Shown here one piece after another: positions 44,901 to 52,999 of a DNA stretch of 64,000 bases (the stretch's first letter is position 1; each line of letters starts with the position of its first letter). Origin of the DNA: Phenylobacterium sp. GTDB lineage: Bacteria > Pseudomonadota > Alphaproteobacteria > Caulobacterales > Caulobacteraceae. The translations under genes and the position numbers were made by a program. Below the pieces are notes generated by a model. That model was not told where the DNA came from, made no database searches, and was given only the letters and a program-made list of their open reading frames with translations. The stretch covers positions 36,501 to 100,500 of the forward strand of contig JAGOQB010000008.1 in assembly GCA_017991675.1 (NCBI GenBank), given 5' to 3'.

Positions 44901-46080
44901 GCTGGGGCGACGTGACATCGGCCCGTCCGCATCTTTCGCTGACATTGGGGGCGACAGCCTCTCCTACGTGCAGGTCTATCTCGCGACGGAGGAGATCGTC
45001 GGCGTCGTGCCCGACGGTTGGCAATTCATGAGCATTCGCCAGATCGCCGCGTCCAAGCGCAAGGCGAAGGCGTTTCTGGGCGTGGTCGACACCAGCATGC
45101 TGGTGCGCGCGATTTCGATATTCCTTGTCGTCTGCGGCCACTTCCACGTGTTCACCTACAACGGCGGCGCGACGACGGCCCTGTTTCTGGTCTCGGGGTT
45201 CATGTTCGGCGGCCTGCAGTTGACCGAAACGCTCCAGCGCAACAGCGCCAAGCCGGTCCTCTCGCTCTTCCTTCGGCTGCTGGTTCCGGTGGCGCTCTTT
45301 TCCTACGCCCTGTTCGCGCTGAAGTTCGCGGTGGGGAAGGGGCCGAACCTATCGGTCCTGCTGTTCTATGGGAATTTCGCAGACTACGCCGTCTTGGAAG
45401 CGCCATACCGAGACGGTCACGAGATGTATCTTTGGTACATACACTGCGCGCTGCAGATGTTCGTGATGATGTATCTGGCGTTGCTTGCGATGAAGGCTGT
45501 AGGCGCGTTCGCCTGGGGGCGCTTCAAGGTGGCGATGGCGCTGTTCGCCTTTGCATGCCTTCTGCGTTTCGTCCTTCCAGGCTTGGTCGATCCCGACTTC
45601 TTCGTGAACGGCGCGCAGCCCATGGCCACGGTCAACCATCTGCCGACGACGCACTGGGCGACCTTCCTCTTGGGCGCGACCATAGCGAGTGTGGCCACGA
45701 AGACCGAGCGGGCGACGATCTTCATCGCCACCCTGATCTACACCGCGCTGAGCTATGTCTTCTTCAGCACCTCGAGTTGGGCGTTCTTGGGCGTGTTCGG
45801 CCTGATGCTGCTGTTCATGAGCCGCGTGTATGTCCCGAAGCTGGTGAGCCGGCTTGTGCTGATGCTCTCGGGCGGTTCGCTGTTCATTTATCTGACCCAC
45901 TTCCAGTTCCGGTCGGTGTTCGAGGCGGTGGGCGTTCCCGAGTGGCCGTTGCTGTATGCGGTCGGCGCGATCGGCGGCGGGCTTGTGGTCTGGATGACGT
46001 GGCAGCGGATCAGCGTCGCGGTCACACGGTTTTTCGGCATGCGCCGGTCGGTCGATGCGGAGCCGGATGCTGTGATCTAG
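41959..46080 (+). CDS. NRPS-like fusion: condensation, adenylation, carrier, membrane acyltransferase-3
   Basis: A 1373-aa protein of unusual architecture, starting with TTG behind GAGGGTG. A condensation domain (about 20-430) has the intact HHxxxDG motif at 147-153. An adenylation domain (about 450-950) shows A3 ITSGSTGTPK (609-618), A4-like LAHDPLMRD with Asp654 at the position that binds an alpha-amino group, A5 FYGSTE, A7/A8 YFTGD and GRQDDQIKVRGYRVD, and A10 Lys945 in LPNGKIDRKA. A carrier domain has FADIGGDSLS with Ser1000 for phosphopantetheine. From residue about 1047 there are some ten membrane helices of the acyltransferase-3/OafA type, with R1050-X10-H1061. It should activate an amino acid, and the fused helices suggest transfer of the product to an extracytoplasmic acceptor. 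No thioesterase is present. Confidence 0.93.
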   Translation: MNQIRESARLPSSRREKQHLVLSPNEERYVLAETLTPHIYILPFTYRIRGRLDVAKLEEALQYVCDRHETMRQGFEPGADGRFEKYVEAAGDASLLYVDMAGAGADEVQSLIHERLFRKPDLTPCSLHTFVLVRTGEDEHVLSISHHHSTSDGQSMRLFTRELFDRYSGVEVSATPVDFSALWEGDWRNSERYEAASAFWRNCLKDVEELVPLPEDRPSGGSSEELSVRLTLPPELIEATDAAAKALGVSQFTFFYAVCVVFLARLTGEKLLCTAFQSNGRRLFDDAVNVTGAFSNALVLATPLEEQRPFADLARRLKVDIRAAIDNEICPYHHVIQDSGLHPRFGINWYPLLPKLVAEGLNVSDADLSDRQSDYDLNIRFVRGVDSFEVILFHHLGTSPERVLDGGRRLLELAGAFARDPDRPIADVQSRDFDSQGVLPDVAASLPVAAGGVLHARFLEAAKRTPEAIALVQAGGATTYGQLEERSLVLARKLWRAGVRPGDRVGIVAERTSSLVWSMLAASRLGATFLVLDSGYPEDRLQTLVGIARPKALLHVEGLDELALNLARPDDLIVLGADVSHDRAGPAVDGESDWLDRADPEAPAYYLITSGSTGTPKCVAVSHQPVPHFVEWQARTFELDARDRFTMLSGLAHDPLMRDIFTPLSLGATLLIPEQSAISEPGELPLWFARERPTVAHLTPSMGRLLTAQGKKPVRLGDLRLCFWGGELLAPGLIEAVRKVAPSAEHVNFYGSTETPQAASYFRCGEDLDWKYAPVGTGSDGFQVFVVDADRRQVGVGELGEIAVRSNYLSLGYVRDGRVLAPDDRGEDVFGRRNIYFTGDRGFHMPDGRVVLLGRQDDQIKVRGYRVDLSEVTAALCGLAGVREGVALADGPEGDRRIRAFVVDERAGADGAGELMAQLRRKLPSYMVPAALERLDRLPRLPNGKIDRKALEARPQVAAVETARPKMSAAESELAAAWSSVLGRRDIGPSASFADIGGDSLSYVQVYLATEEIVGVVPDGWQFMSIRQIAASKRKAKAFLGVVDTSMLVRAISIFLVVCGHFHVFTYNGGATTALFLVSGFMFGGLQLTETLQRNSAKPVLSLFLRLLVPVALFSYALFALKFAVGKGPNLSVLLFYGNFADYAVLEAPYRDGHEMYLWYIHCALQMFVMMYLALLAMKAVGAFAWGRFKVAMALFAFACLLRFVLPGLVDPDFFVNGAQPMATVNHLPTTHWATFLLGATIASVATKTERATIFIATLIYTALSYVFFSTSSWAFLGVFGLMLLFMSRVYVPKLVSRLVLMLSGGSLFIYLTHFQFRSVFEAVGVPEWPLLYAVGAIGGGLVVWMTWQRISVAVTRFFGMRRSVDAEPDAVI

Positions 46081-46328
46081 CTGGCCCGCAGCTCCCGCGC
46101 CGGCTTGCCGATGTCGTCGGGGCGAGCGGCGGGCGGGGCGGGCCGTCGCGGCGGCGCGATCATCTGGGGGCTGGATCGGGACGTCGTCCGGGTTCATCAT
46201 CTGCAAGTTATTTTCGCGTAGCGACGTTCCGGGTTCGGCGGCTCTGCCGCCTGCGACCCTCGGTCTGGCCCGAATTGTGCAGGGGCGTGGCTGCTCGGAA
46301 TTAACAGTATTGCTTAGGGGCTGGTGTC

Positions 46329-46574
46329 TTGCAGACTATCTACGATTGGGTCACGGTCGCGATCTTCGGCGCGTTGATCGTCCTGTTTCTGCACAGGTCG
46401 ACAGCTCAGGAAGAGCCGAAAGACAACATCTATCAGTATCTGCCGGCGTGCGTTGGCTGCGCGCTGGCCAATTACGTCGGTAATGAGGGATATGGGGCGG
46501 CGGCCTTCGCGATCATTGTCGCGGTTCTGGCCTATGTTGCTTATGTCCTGAAGCCGTTCAACTTGAAGTTCTGA
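46329..46574 (+). CDS. XrtV sorting system accessory-like small membrane protein
   Basis: An 81-aa protein starting with TTG (MQTIYDWVTVAIFGALIVLF). Two or three hydrophobic segments are seen, with YLPACVGCALANYVGNEGYG between them and a basic end (LKPFNLKF). The YDWVTVAIF and ANYVGNEG blocks match my memory of small proteins annotated as accessory to exosortase V in sphingomonads and Caulobacterales. The exosortase itself is not in this window. It sits between the two NRPS-like fusion genes in the same orientation. The 248-base gap before it (46081-46328) holds no convincing gene; only a 28-codon minus-strand frame is open at its left side. Confidence 0.65.
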   Translation: MQTIYDWVTVAIFGALIVLFLHRSTAQEEPKDNIYQYLPACVGCALANYVGNEGYGAAAFAIIVAVLAYVAYVLKPFNLKF

Positions 46575-46664
46575 CCGGACCTCACGGTCCGGGAGTATCC
46601 CCTTCGGTCGCGCAAGGCATGGGGCTGACGACGCGGCCAGACCAGACAGGCGGGGGCCGAACCG

Positions 46665-49289
46665 TTGAGTGCGTCAGAAATTGCCGCTCAGTCCGTCCCG
46701 CTCACGGCTACGTTCGCCGGACGCCTTGAGGAACACGGCCACGCCTTGGCGGTGGCCACCGACGACGGCGAGCGTCTCAGTTACATCGATCTTGCGGCCC
46801 GCGCCGACGATTTCGCCGCCAGCCTGCCGCCGGGGCGGCATCTTCTGCTGATCGAGGCGGCCAACGAACTGGCGCCGCTGGTCGCCTACATCGCGGCGCT
46901 GCGTCACGGGCATCCGGTGATCATGGCCGGAGACGGCGGCGCCGGACAGTTGCAGCGGACCATCGAGACCTATCGGCCAAGCATCCGCTTTCGCAAGGAT
47001 GGCGCGCGCTGGCGCGTCGAGACCGGCCCGCGCGGCCCGCGGAACCTGCATCCTGACCTGGCGGTGCTGCTGTCGACCTCCGGCTCGACCGGTGCGGCCA
47101 AGCTGGTGCGCCTGGATCGCGGCGCGGTCGAAGCCAATGCGCAGTCGATCGGCGAGTATCTGGGCCTGACGTCCGACGACCGGGCGATCACCACCCTTCC
47201 GATCCACTACAGCTATGGCCTGTCGGTGGTGAATTCGCACCTGGCGGCGGGCGGCGCGATCCTGCTGACCGGCCGCTCGGTGGTCGATGACGCGTTCTGG
47301 GATTTCTTCGCGACCGAGGCGGCGACCTCGCTGGCCGGGGTCCCCTACACCTATGAGCTGTTCGAGCGCATCGGCCTGCGGCTCCGCGAGCTGCCTTCGC
47401 TGCGTACGATGACCCAGGCCGGCGGGCGCCTGCCGCCGGAGACGGCGCGGACCTACGCCGAATGGGCGCGAGGCGCGGGCGTGCGCTTCTTCGTCATGTA
47501 CGGTCAGACCGAGGCGACGGCCCGGATGGCCTACGTCCCGCCCGAGTTGCTGTTGGACAATCCAGGCTGCATCGGGATGGCGATCCCGGGGGGTGCATTT
47601 CATCTCGTCGACGAGGTCGGCCGGGTCGTGGACGGTCCCGAGGCCCAGGGCGAGCTGGTGTATCGCGGCCCCAATGTGATGTCGGGCTACGCGCTGGCCG
47701 AGGCGGACTTGGCCAAGGGGCGCGAGCTTTCCGAGCTGCCGACCGGCGACCTGGCGATGCGCGACGCGCACGGTCTCTATCGGATCGTGGGACGCAAGAC
47801 CCGGTTCTCCAAGCTATTCGGCCTGCGCATCAGCTTCGATGAGGTCGAGGATCGGCTGCGGCGGCAGGGCGTAAGCGCGATCGTCAGCGGAGACGATGAA
47901 CTGCTGGCGGTGGGCGTGGTCGGCGCCGAGCCGCAGATGGTGGCCGAGGAACTGTCCGAGGCGTTGTCGCTGCCAGTCTCCGGCATCGTGGCGATCGGCT
48001 ATGATGAACTGCCCACGCTGAGTTCGGGCAAGATGGACTATCAGGCGCTGCTGGCCGCGGCGCGGGCCGCGCCGGCGCGCCGGCCGCCGGCCCCGAGCAG
48101 CGGGAGCAGGGTCATCGAGGGCGCATTTCGCCACGCCTTCCCACGCGCGGTCATCACCCCGGCGGACAGCTTCGTCAGCCTGGGCGGCGACTCCCTCGGC
48201 TATGTCGCCCTGTCGCTCGAGATCGAGGGGCGTCTGGGCTTCCTGCCGGAGCGCTGGGAGGAGGCGAGCATCGCCGAACTGCAGGCGCTGGCCGACAAGG
48301 CTGTCACCCGCAGCCGCGGGGCCTTCAGCCTGCGCGGCATCGAGTCGGAGGTCGCCATCCGGGCGGCTGCGATCATCAGCGTGGTGATCTCGCACGCCTC
48401 TGCCTGGCCGATCGGCGGCAGCGCGCATGTGCTGCTGATGCTCTCAGGCTACAATTTGTCCCGCTATCAGGGCTCGCGCCTCAATGACGGCGGCGGGCGC
48501 TCGATGCTGGCCACCTTCTTTCAGCGGATCATCGCGCCCTACTACGTGATCCTCTGTCTCTACCTGATCTCCGAAAAGACCTTCGACCTGCCGTCGCTGC
48601 TGTTGGTGAGCAACTTCTTCGGCCGCTTCGGCAGCTTCCTGGAGCCGTACTGGTTCCTGGAGGTGCTGTTCCAATGCATGGTGGTCCTCGCATTGCTGTT
48701 CGCCATCGGGCCGGTGCGCCGGTTCGCGGTGCGACGGCCTTGGGATTTCGGTCTGGCGTTGCTGGCCGCGGCGCTGGCCGTGCGGGTGATCGCCTCCCTG
48801 ATCCTGCCGCACGAGCACCTGCTGGAGCGGACCCCCGACAGCGTCTTCTACCTGTTGGCGTTCGGCTGGTGCCTGCACCGGGCCACGACCACGCCGCACA
48901 AGCTGCTGCTGACCCTGGCGTGCCTCCTGATCGCGGGGCTGCAGTACGCAGGTCCTCAGGTGGTCTGGGAGCATTTCCAGCGCCCCGCCAACGTGACCCA
49001 CGCGCTGTGGTTCGCCGCGGCGGCCGGGCTGATCTTGTGGGCGCCGCGGGTCATCCTGCCCAACCTGCTCCACGGCCTCGTCGGCCTCATTGCGGCGGCG
49101 AGCTTCTACATCTACCTGACCCATGGCGTGCCGGTGCACGCCTTCCTGTATGTGCTGCACGTCCACAACGTCCCGCTGATCCTGGCGGTGTCGCTGGTGC
49201 TGGGCGTAGCGGCCTACAAGATTTCGGAGAAAGTGTCGGAGCGGCTGGTCCGGGCCCACCCGGGGCAGCAGCGAGAAGTTGTTCAGTAG
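46665..49289 (+). CDS. NRPS-like fusion: adenylation, carrier, membrane acyltransferase-3
   Basis: An 874-aa protein starting with TTG 46665. The adenylation domain (about 10-460) has A3 LSTSGSTGAAK (136-146), an acyl-ligase-like A4 region PIHYSYGLSVVNSHL without the amino-binding Asp, A5 MYGQTEATARM, TGDLA, and A10 Lys456 in LSSGKMDYQAL. The carrier domain (about 483-545) has SFVSLGGDSLGY with Ser510. Acyltransferase-3-type membrane helices run from residue about 560 to the end, with R566-X10-H577 and SGYNLSRYQG. There is no condensation domain. The missing Asp suggests a carboxylic (acyl) rather than alpha-amino substrate. It parallels the C-terminal half of the upstream fusion protein and is presumably its functional partner. 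Confidence 0.92.
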   Translation: MSASEIAAQSVPLTATFAGRLEEHGHALAVATDDGERLSYIDLAARADDFAASLPPGRHLLLIEAANELAPLVAYIAALRHGHPVIMAGDGGAGQLQRTIETYRPSIRFRKDGARWRVETGPRGPRNLHPDLAVLLSTSGSTGAAKLVRLDRGAVEANAQSIGEYLGLTSDDRAITTLPIHYSYGLSVVNSHLAAGGAILLTGRSVVDDAFWDFFATEAATSLAGVPYTYELFERIGLRLRELPSLRTMTQAGGRLPPETARTYAEWARGAGVRFFVMYGQTEATARMAYVPPELLLDNPGCIGMAIPGGAFHLVDEVGRVVDGPEAQGELVYRGPNVMSGYALAEADLAKGRELSELPTGDLAMRDAHGLYRIVGRKTRFSKLFGLRISFDEVEDRLRRQGVSAIVSGDDELLAVGVVGAEPQMVAEELSEALSLPVSGIVAIGYDELPTLSSGKMDYQALLAAARAAPARRPPAPSSGSRVIEGAFRHAFPRAVITPADSFVSLGGDSLGYVALSLEIEGRLGFLPERWEEASIAELQALADKAVTRSRGAFSLRGIESEVAIRAAAIISVVISHASAWPIGGSAHVLLMLSGYNLSRYQGSRLNDGGGRSMLATFFQRIIAPYYVILCLYLISEKTFDLPSLLLVSNFFGRFGSFLEPYWFLEVLFQCMVVLALLFAIGPVRRFAVRRPWDFGLALLAAALAVRVIASLILPHEHLLERTPDSVFYLLAFGWCLHRATTTPHKLLLTLACLLIAGLQYAGPQVVWEHFQRPANVTHALWFAAAAGLILWAPRVILPNLLHGLVGLIAAASFYIYLTHGVPVHAFLYVLHVHNVPLILAVSLVLGVAAYKISEKVSERLVRAHPGQQREVVQ

Positions 49290-49444
49290 TGCTTTCCGAA
49301 CAGAGCTGGCGATTAACGTTGACTCAACTCGGGCCGGTTTAAGATTTCGCCACAATCGGCGTGTTTACGGGTGGCGGGTTCAAACCTGCGGTCGTAGACC
49401 GTCGATATCGCAGATGCACCGCAGCATGCGTGCTTGGAGGCGCC

Positions 49445-50929
49445 GTGAGTTGGATCAATAACATGATGGCGCGCTCTTTCGGGCGTAAGCCGAAAGCCGC
49501 CACGAACCCCCAGCCGAACCTCGTCTTCGCCGCGCCGCCGACGCCGCGCGAGGGCGTGCAGATCAAAAAGCAGCCTGACTCGGCCTTTCCGCGCTTCCAG
49601 TCCATGGCCGGCGACCAACTGAGCCCGCGCCTCAACGACCGCTTCGCCAGCGCGCGCATCAAGCTGCGCAGCGCGTTCACGCCCTCCCAGCCGATCACCG
49701 ACCGCCGGATGTTCGCCGGTCGCCTGGACGTGCTGACGACGCTCATCCGTTCGATCGAGGACCAGCGCGTCCACGTGATCATGTACGGCGAGCGGGGCAT
49801 CGGTAAGACCTCGCTGGTGCACGTCCTGACCCAGGCGGCCGAAGAGGCCCGCTACATCGTGGTCTATTGCTCCTGCGGGGCCGGATCGACCTTCGACGAG
49901 ATTTTCCGCGCCGTCGCCGCCGACATTCCGCTGCTGTTCCACAGCGGCTTTGCGCCGACCACCAACGAGGCCGAGCGCGGGGGCACCCTGGCCGACCTGC
50001 TGCCGGCCACGACCCTCACGCCGCGCCTGGTCGCCGACCTGTTCGCCAAGCTGACCGGCACCCGCGTGCTGGTGGTGCTGGACGAATTCGACGTCTGCGA
50101 CTCTCCGGAATTCCGCCGCAACATCGCCGAGCTGATCAAGAACCTGTCGGACCGCTCGATCCGCACCCAATTGGTGATCGCCGGCGTCGCCGCCGACCTG
50201 ACAGAGCTGGTCGAACACATCCCGTCGATCCGCCGCAACATCTTCGCCCTGCAGGTGCCGAAGATGAGCGCCACCGAGGTCAACCACCTGGTTGAGAACG
50301 GCGAGGAACTGAGCGGCCTGACCTATGACAAGTCGGCCACCGACTTCATCGTCTTCGTCGCCAACGGATCGCCCTACTTCGCCAGCCTGCTGAGCCACCA
50401 TTCGGGCCTGGCCGCCATCGACAAGGGACGCACGAACGTCACGGTCGAGGACGTGTCGCAGGCCGTGGATCAGGCGCTGACCGAATTCCGCGGCCGGATC
50501 TCCAAGCATTCGCTGGTGCAGATCGACCAGGCGGCCAAGAGCGGCGTGCGCCACGTGCTGGGCGTGATGGCCGGCGCGGCGATCTTCAACAACGGCCGGT
50601 TCGACGACCGCGACGTGGACGCGCTCTATCCGAGCGTGGCCAACGCTTCGAGCTTCAAGACGACGCTCGAGGAGCTGGCGGCCAAGCACGTGCTGCTGGA
50701 GGCCCACGACGACGAGTTCGGCCGCGGCTATCGTTTCGCCGAAGAGGCCGTGCTGCCCTATCTGTGGATCCTGGCCGCGCAGCAGCGCTTCCTGGAAAAC
50801 CGCAAGGCGAGCGCCCCGGTCGACAAGCCCGTGGTCCCGACCACCGACAAGGCGCCGGCTGCGGACAAGCCCGCCGAGAAGGCGACCTCGGCCGCCGTCG
50901 TCACCCCCAGGGCCGCCGGTCGGCCCTGA
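49445..50929 (+). CDS. AAA ATPase (ORC/ExeA-like) with Pro-Ala-Lys-rich tail
   Basis: A 494-aa ATPase. The GTG start at 49445 follows GGAGG with good spacing. An N-terminal basic, Pro-rich stretch of about 70 residues precedes the ATPase core. Walker A is GERGIGKTS (115-123) and Walker B is VLVVLDEFD. IRTQLVIAGVAADLTEL is the sensor-1-like strand, and a helical lid and winged-helix region follow. The last 40 residues are low complexity (DKPVVPTTDKAPAADKPAEK). It lacks a membrane segment. Related ATPases are found in polysaccharide and PEP-CTERM loci and may regulate assembly machines. It lies between the NRPS-like genes and the rml genes, all on the same strand. Confidence 0.85.
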   Translation: MSWINNMMARSFGRKPKAATNPQPNLVFAAPPTPREGVQIKKQPDSAFPRFQSMAGDQLSPRLNDRFASARIKLRSAFTPSQPITDRRMFAGRLDVLTTLIRSIEDQRVHVIMYGERGIGKTSLVHVLTQAAEEARYIVVYCSCGAGSTFDEIFRAVAADIPLLFHSGFAPTTNEAERGGTLADLLPATTLTPRLVADLFAKLTGTRVLVVLDEFDVCDSPEFRRNIAELIKNLSDRSIRTQLVIAGVAADLTELVEHIPSIRRNIFALQVPKMSATEVNHLVENGEELSGLTYDKSATDFIVFVANGSPYFASLLSHHSGLAAIDKGRTNVTVEDVSQAVDQALTEFRGRISKHSLVQIDQAAKSGVRHVLGVMAGAAIFNNGRFDDRDVDALYPSVANASSFKTTLEELAAKHVLLEAHDDEFGRGYRFAEEAVLPYLWILAAQQRFLENRKASAPVDKPVVPTTDKAPAADKPAEKATSAAVVTPRAAGRP

Positions 50930-50937
50930 TCGGGAAC

Positions 50938-50960
50938 CGAAAGGGTCGCTGGCCCTTTCG
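50938..50960 (+). terminator. Hairpin between the ATPase gene and rmlB
   Basis: CGAAAGGG (50938-50945) pairs with CCCTTTCG (50953-50960) around a 7-base loop, just after the ATPase stop. No T-run follows; partial termination or an RNA-processing stem is possible. Confidence 0.4.
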
Positions 50961-51023
50961 CCAAGGGCGGCGCAGGCGGTATGGAGTAGCCTTCGACGCC
51001 AGCGATCTCTGGGGGAGTAGGTT

Positions 51024-52088
51024 TTGCGCATTCTTGTCACCGGCGGCGCCGGCTTCATCGGCTCGGCCCTGATCCGGCATCTGATCGCCGAAACCGAGCA
51101 CGAGGTGCTGAACCTCGACAAGCTGACCTATGCCGGGGACGAGCGTTCGCTGGACGGCGTGGCGGGCAACAACCGCTATTCGTTCCGCAAGGTCGATGTC
51201 GCCGACGGCGGTGCGGTGCGCGCGGCCCTGCGCGACTTCCGCCCGCACGTGGTGACCCATCTGGCGGCGGAATCGCATGTCGACCGTTCGATCGACGGTC
51301 CGGCCGAGTTCATCCAGACCAATATCATCGGCACCTTCGTGATGCTGTCCGAGGTGCTGGCCTACTGGCGCGGCCTGGACGAGGCGGCCCAGGACGGCTT
51401 CCGCTTCCACCACATCTCGACCGACGAGGTGTTCGGATCGCTGGGCGACACCGGCTTCTTCACCGAGACGACGGCCTACGACCCGCGTTCGCCCTATTCG
51501 GCCTCGAAGGCCTCGTCGGACCACCTGGTGCGGGCCTGGCACCACACCTACGGCCTGCCGGTGCTGGTCACCAACTGCTCGAACAACTACGGCCCGTATC
51601 ACTTCCCCGAGAAGCTGATCCCGCTGATGATCGTCAAGTGCCTGGCGGGCGAACCGCTGCCGGTCTACGGCGCGGGCGCCAACGTCCGCGACTGGCTCTA
51701 TGTCGACGACCACGCCCGGGCCCTGACGCGGGTGTTCGAGGCCGGGGCGCCAGGCGAGAGCTACATCATCGGCGGGCGGGCCGAGCGCACCAACCTGCAG
51801 GTGGTGCACGCAATCTGCGAGGCGCTCGACCGCCTGCGGCCGCGTGGGGACGGCAAGTCCTACAAGGAGCAGGTCAGTTTCGTCGCCGACCGGCCGGGCC
51901 ACGATCACCGCTACGCCATTGATCCGACCAAGCTCGACCGCGAGCTCGGCTGGCGGGCGGCCGAAAGCTTCGACACCGGAATCGAGAAGACCGTCCGCTG
52001 GTATCTCGACAACGACGCCTGGTGGGCCCCGATCCTGGCGAGCAGCGACGTGGGTCAACGGCTGGGCCTGAAGACCGTCGGCGCATGA
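51024..52088 (+). CDS. rmlB: dTDP-glucose 4,6-dehydratase
   Basis: A 354-aa short-chain dehydrogenase-fold enzyme converting dTDP-glucose to dTDP-4-keto-6-deoxyglucose with bound NAD+. The TTG start gives [20 protein letters not shown] with the Rossmann motif. [28 protein letters not shown] (catalytic Thr-Asp-Glu) and [14 protein letters not shown] (Tyr/Lys) are all present, as is [20 protein letters not shown]. Its stop overlaps the rmlD start. This is the first gene of an rmlB-rmlD-rmlA operon supplying deoxysugar to the surrounding polysaccharide genes. Confidence 0.97.
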   Translation: MRILVTGGAGFIGSALIRHLIAETEHEVLNLDKLTYAGDERSLDGVAGNNRYSFRKVDVADGGAVRAALRDFRPHVVTHLAAESHVDRSIDGPAEFIQTNIIGTFVMLSEVLAYWRGLDEAAQDGFRFHHISTDEVFGSLGDTGFFTETTAYDPRSPYSASKASSDHLVRAWHHTYGLPVLVTNCSNNYGPYHFPEKLIPLMIVKCLAGEPLPVYGAGANVRDWLYVDDHARALTRVFEAGAPGESYIIGGRAERTNLQVVHAICEALDRLRPRGDGKSYKEQVSFVADRPGHDHRYAIDPTKLDRELGWRAAESFDTGIEKTVRWYLDNDAWWAPILASSDVGQRLGLKTVGA

Positions 52089-52999
52089 CCTCGTTGGCCG
52101 CCACGGCGGACGTGCTGCTGACCGGCGGCAGCGGTCAGGTCGGAACCGAGATACGTCGACAGGCTCCGGCGACGATGAACATCGTCGCGCCGTCGAGCGC
52201 GGCGATGAGCCTGGGCGACCCGGACGCGATCCTGGCGATGGTCGCCTCGCGGCCCTGGGCCGCGGTGATCAACTGCGGCGCCTATACCGCCGTCGACCGC
52301 GCCGAGAGCGAGGTGGTCGAGGCCTGGCGGGCCAACGCCCTTGGCCCTGCGGCCCTGGCGCAGGCGACCGCCGCCGCGCAGATCCCGCTGATCCACGTTT
52401 CGACCGACTATGTGTTCGACGGCTCCCGGCCCGGCGCCTATCGCGAGTCCGACCCGGTGGCGCCGCTGGGCGTCTATGGCGGTTCCAAGGAGGCCGGCGA
52501 GCAGGCCGTCCGCACCGGCAATCGCCGCCACCTGATCCTGCGCACGGCCTGGGTGGTCAGCCCGCACGGAACCAACTTCATCAAGACGATGCTGCGGCTG
52601 GCGCAGACCCGGCCCGAGGTGCGCGTGGTCGATGACCAGCGCGGCTGCCCGACCAGCGCGGCCGACATCGCCGCGACCCTGCTCAAGATCGCCGGCCGGA
52701 TGATCGCCGAGCCGTCGGCCCCGACCGGCACCTATCACTTCGTCAACGCCGGCGAGGCGACGTGGTGCGAACTGGCGCGGGCGGTGTTCGAAATGGCGCA
52801 GGCGCGGGGGACCCCGGCGCCGCGGCTGGAAGCCATCACCACGGCGGAGTTTCCGACCCCGGCCCGCCGGCCGGCCAATTCTCGCCTGGATACGGCCAAG
52901 TTGCAGGCCGACTACGGGATCGAACCGCGCCCCTGGCGGGCGGCGGTGGAAGACATTGTCGAGGCGCTGCTTCCCGCCACGCAGGAACAAGGACTTTAG
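52085..52999 (+). CDS. rmlD: dTDP-4-dehydrorhamnose reductase
   Basis: A 304-aa reductase producing dTDP-L-rhamnose. [19 protein letters not shown] is the cofactor-binding start. [29 protein letters not shown] and [13 protein letters not shown] (catalytic Tyr/Lys) are family signatures, and [20 protein letters not shown] is also typical. The ATG at 52085 overlaps the rmlB stop (ATGA), and the rmlA ATG follows its stop directly. No rmlC epimerase gene is in the window although the pathway needs it. Confidence 0.95.
   Translation: MTSLAATADVLLTGGSGQVGTEIRRQAPATMNIVAPSSAAMSLGDPDAILAMVASRPWAAVINCGAYTAVDRAESEVVEAWRANALGPAALAQATAAAQIPLIHVSTDYVFDGSRPGAYRESDPVAPLGVYGGSKEAGEQAVRTGNRRHLILRTAWVVSPHGTNFIKTMLRLAQTRPEVRVVDDQRGCPTSAADIAATLLKIAGRMIAEPSAPTGTYHFVNAGEATWCELARAVFEMAQARGTPAPRLEAITTAEFPTPARRPANSRLDTAKLQADYGIEPRPWRAAVEDIVEALLPATQEQGL

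Noticed and set aside
42805-45147. 780-codon minus-strand frame opposite the first NRPS-like gene
   Set aside because: Composition is typical of an antisense shadow, and the plus strand shows complete NRPS core motifs across the whole stretch.
46081-46206. Short minus-strand frame (about 28 codons) after the first fusion gene
   Set aside because: Pro/Ala/Arg-rich, with no ribosome site and no recognisable family; not enough to call a gene.
49313-51121. 602-codon minus-strand frame opposite the AAA ATPase
   Set aside because: Arg/Gln/Val-rich shadow without motifs; the plus strand has Walker A and B and a proper ribosome site.
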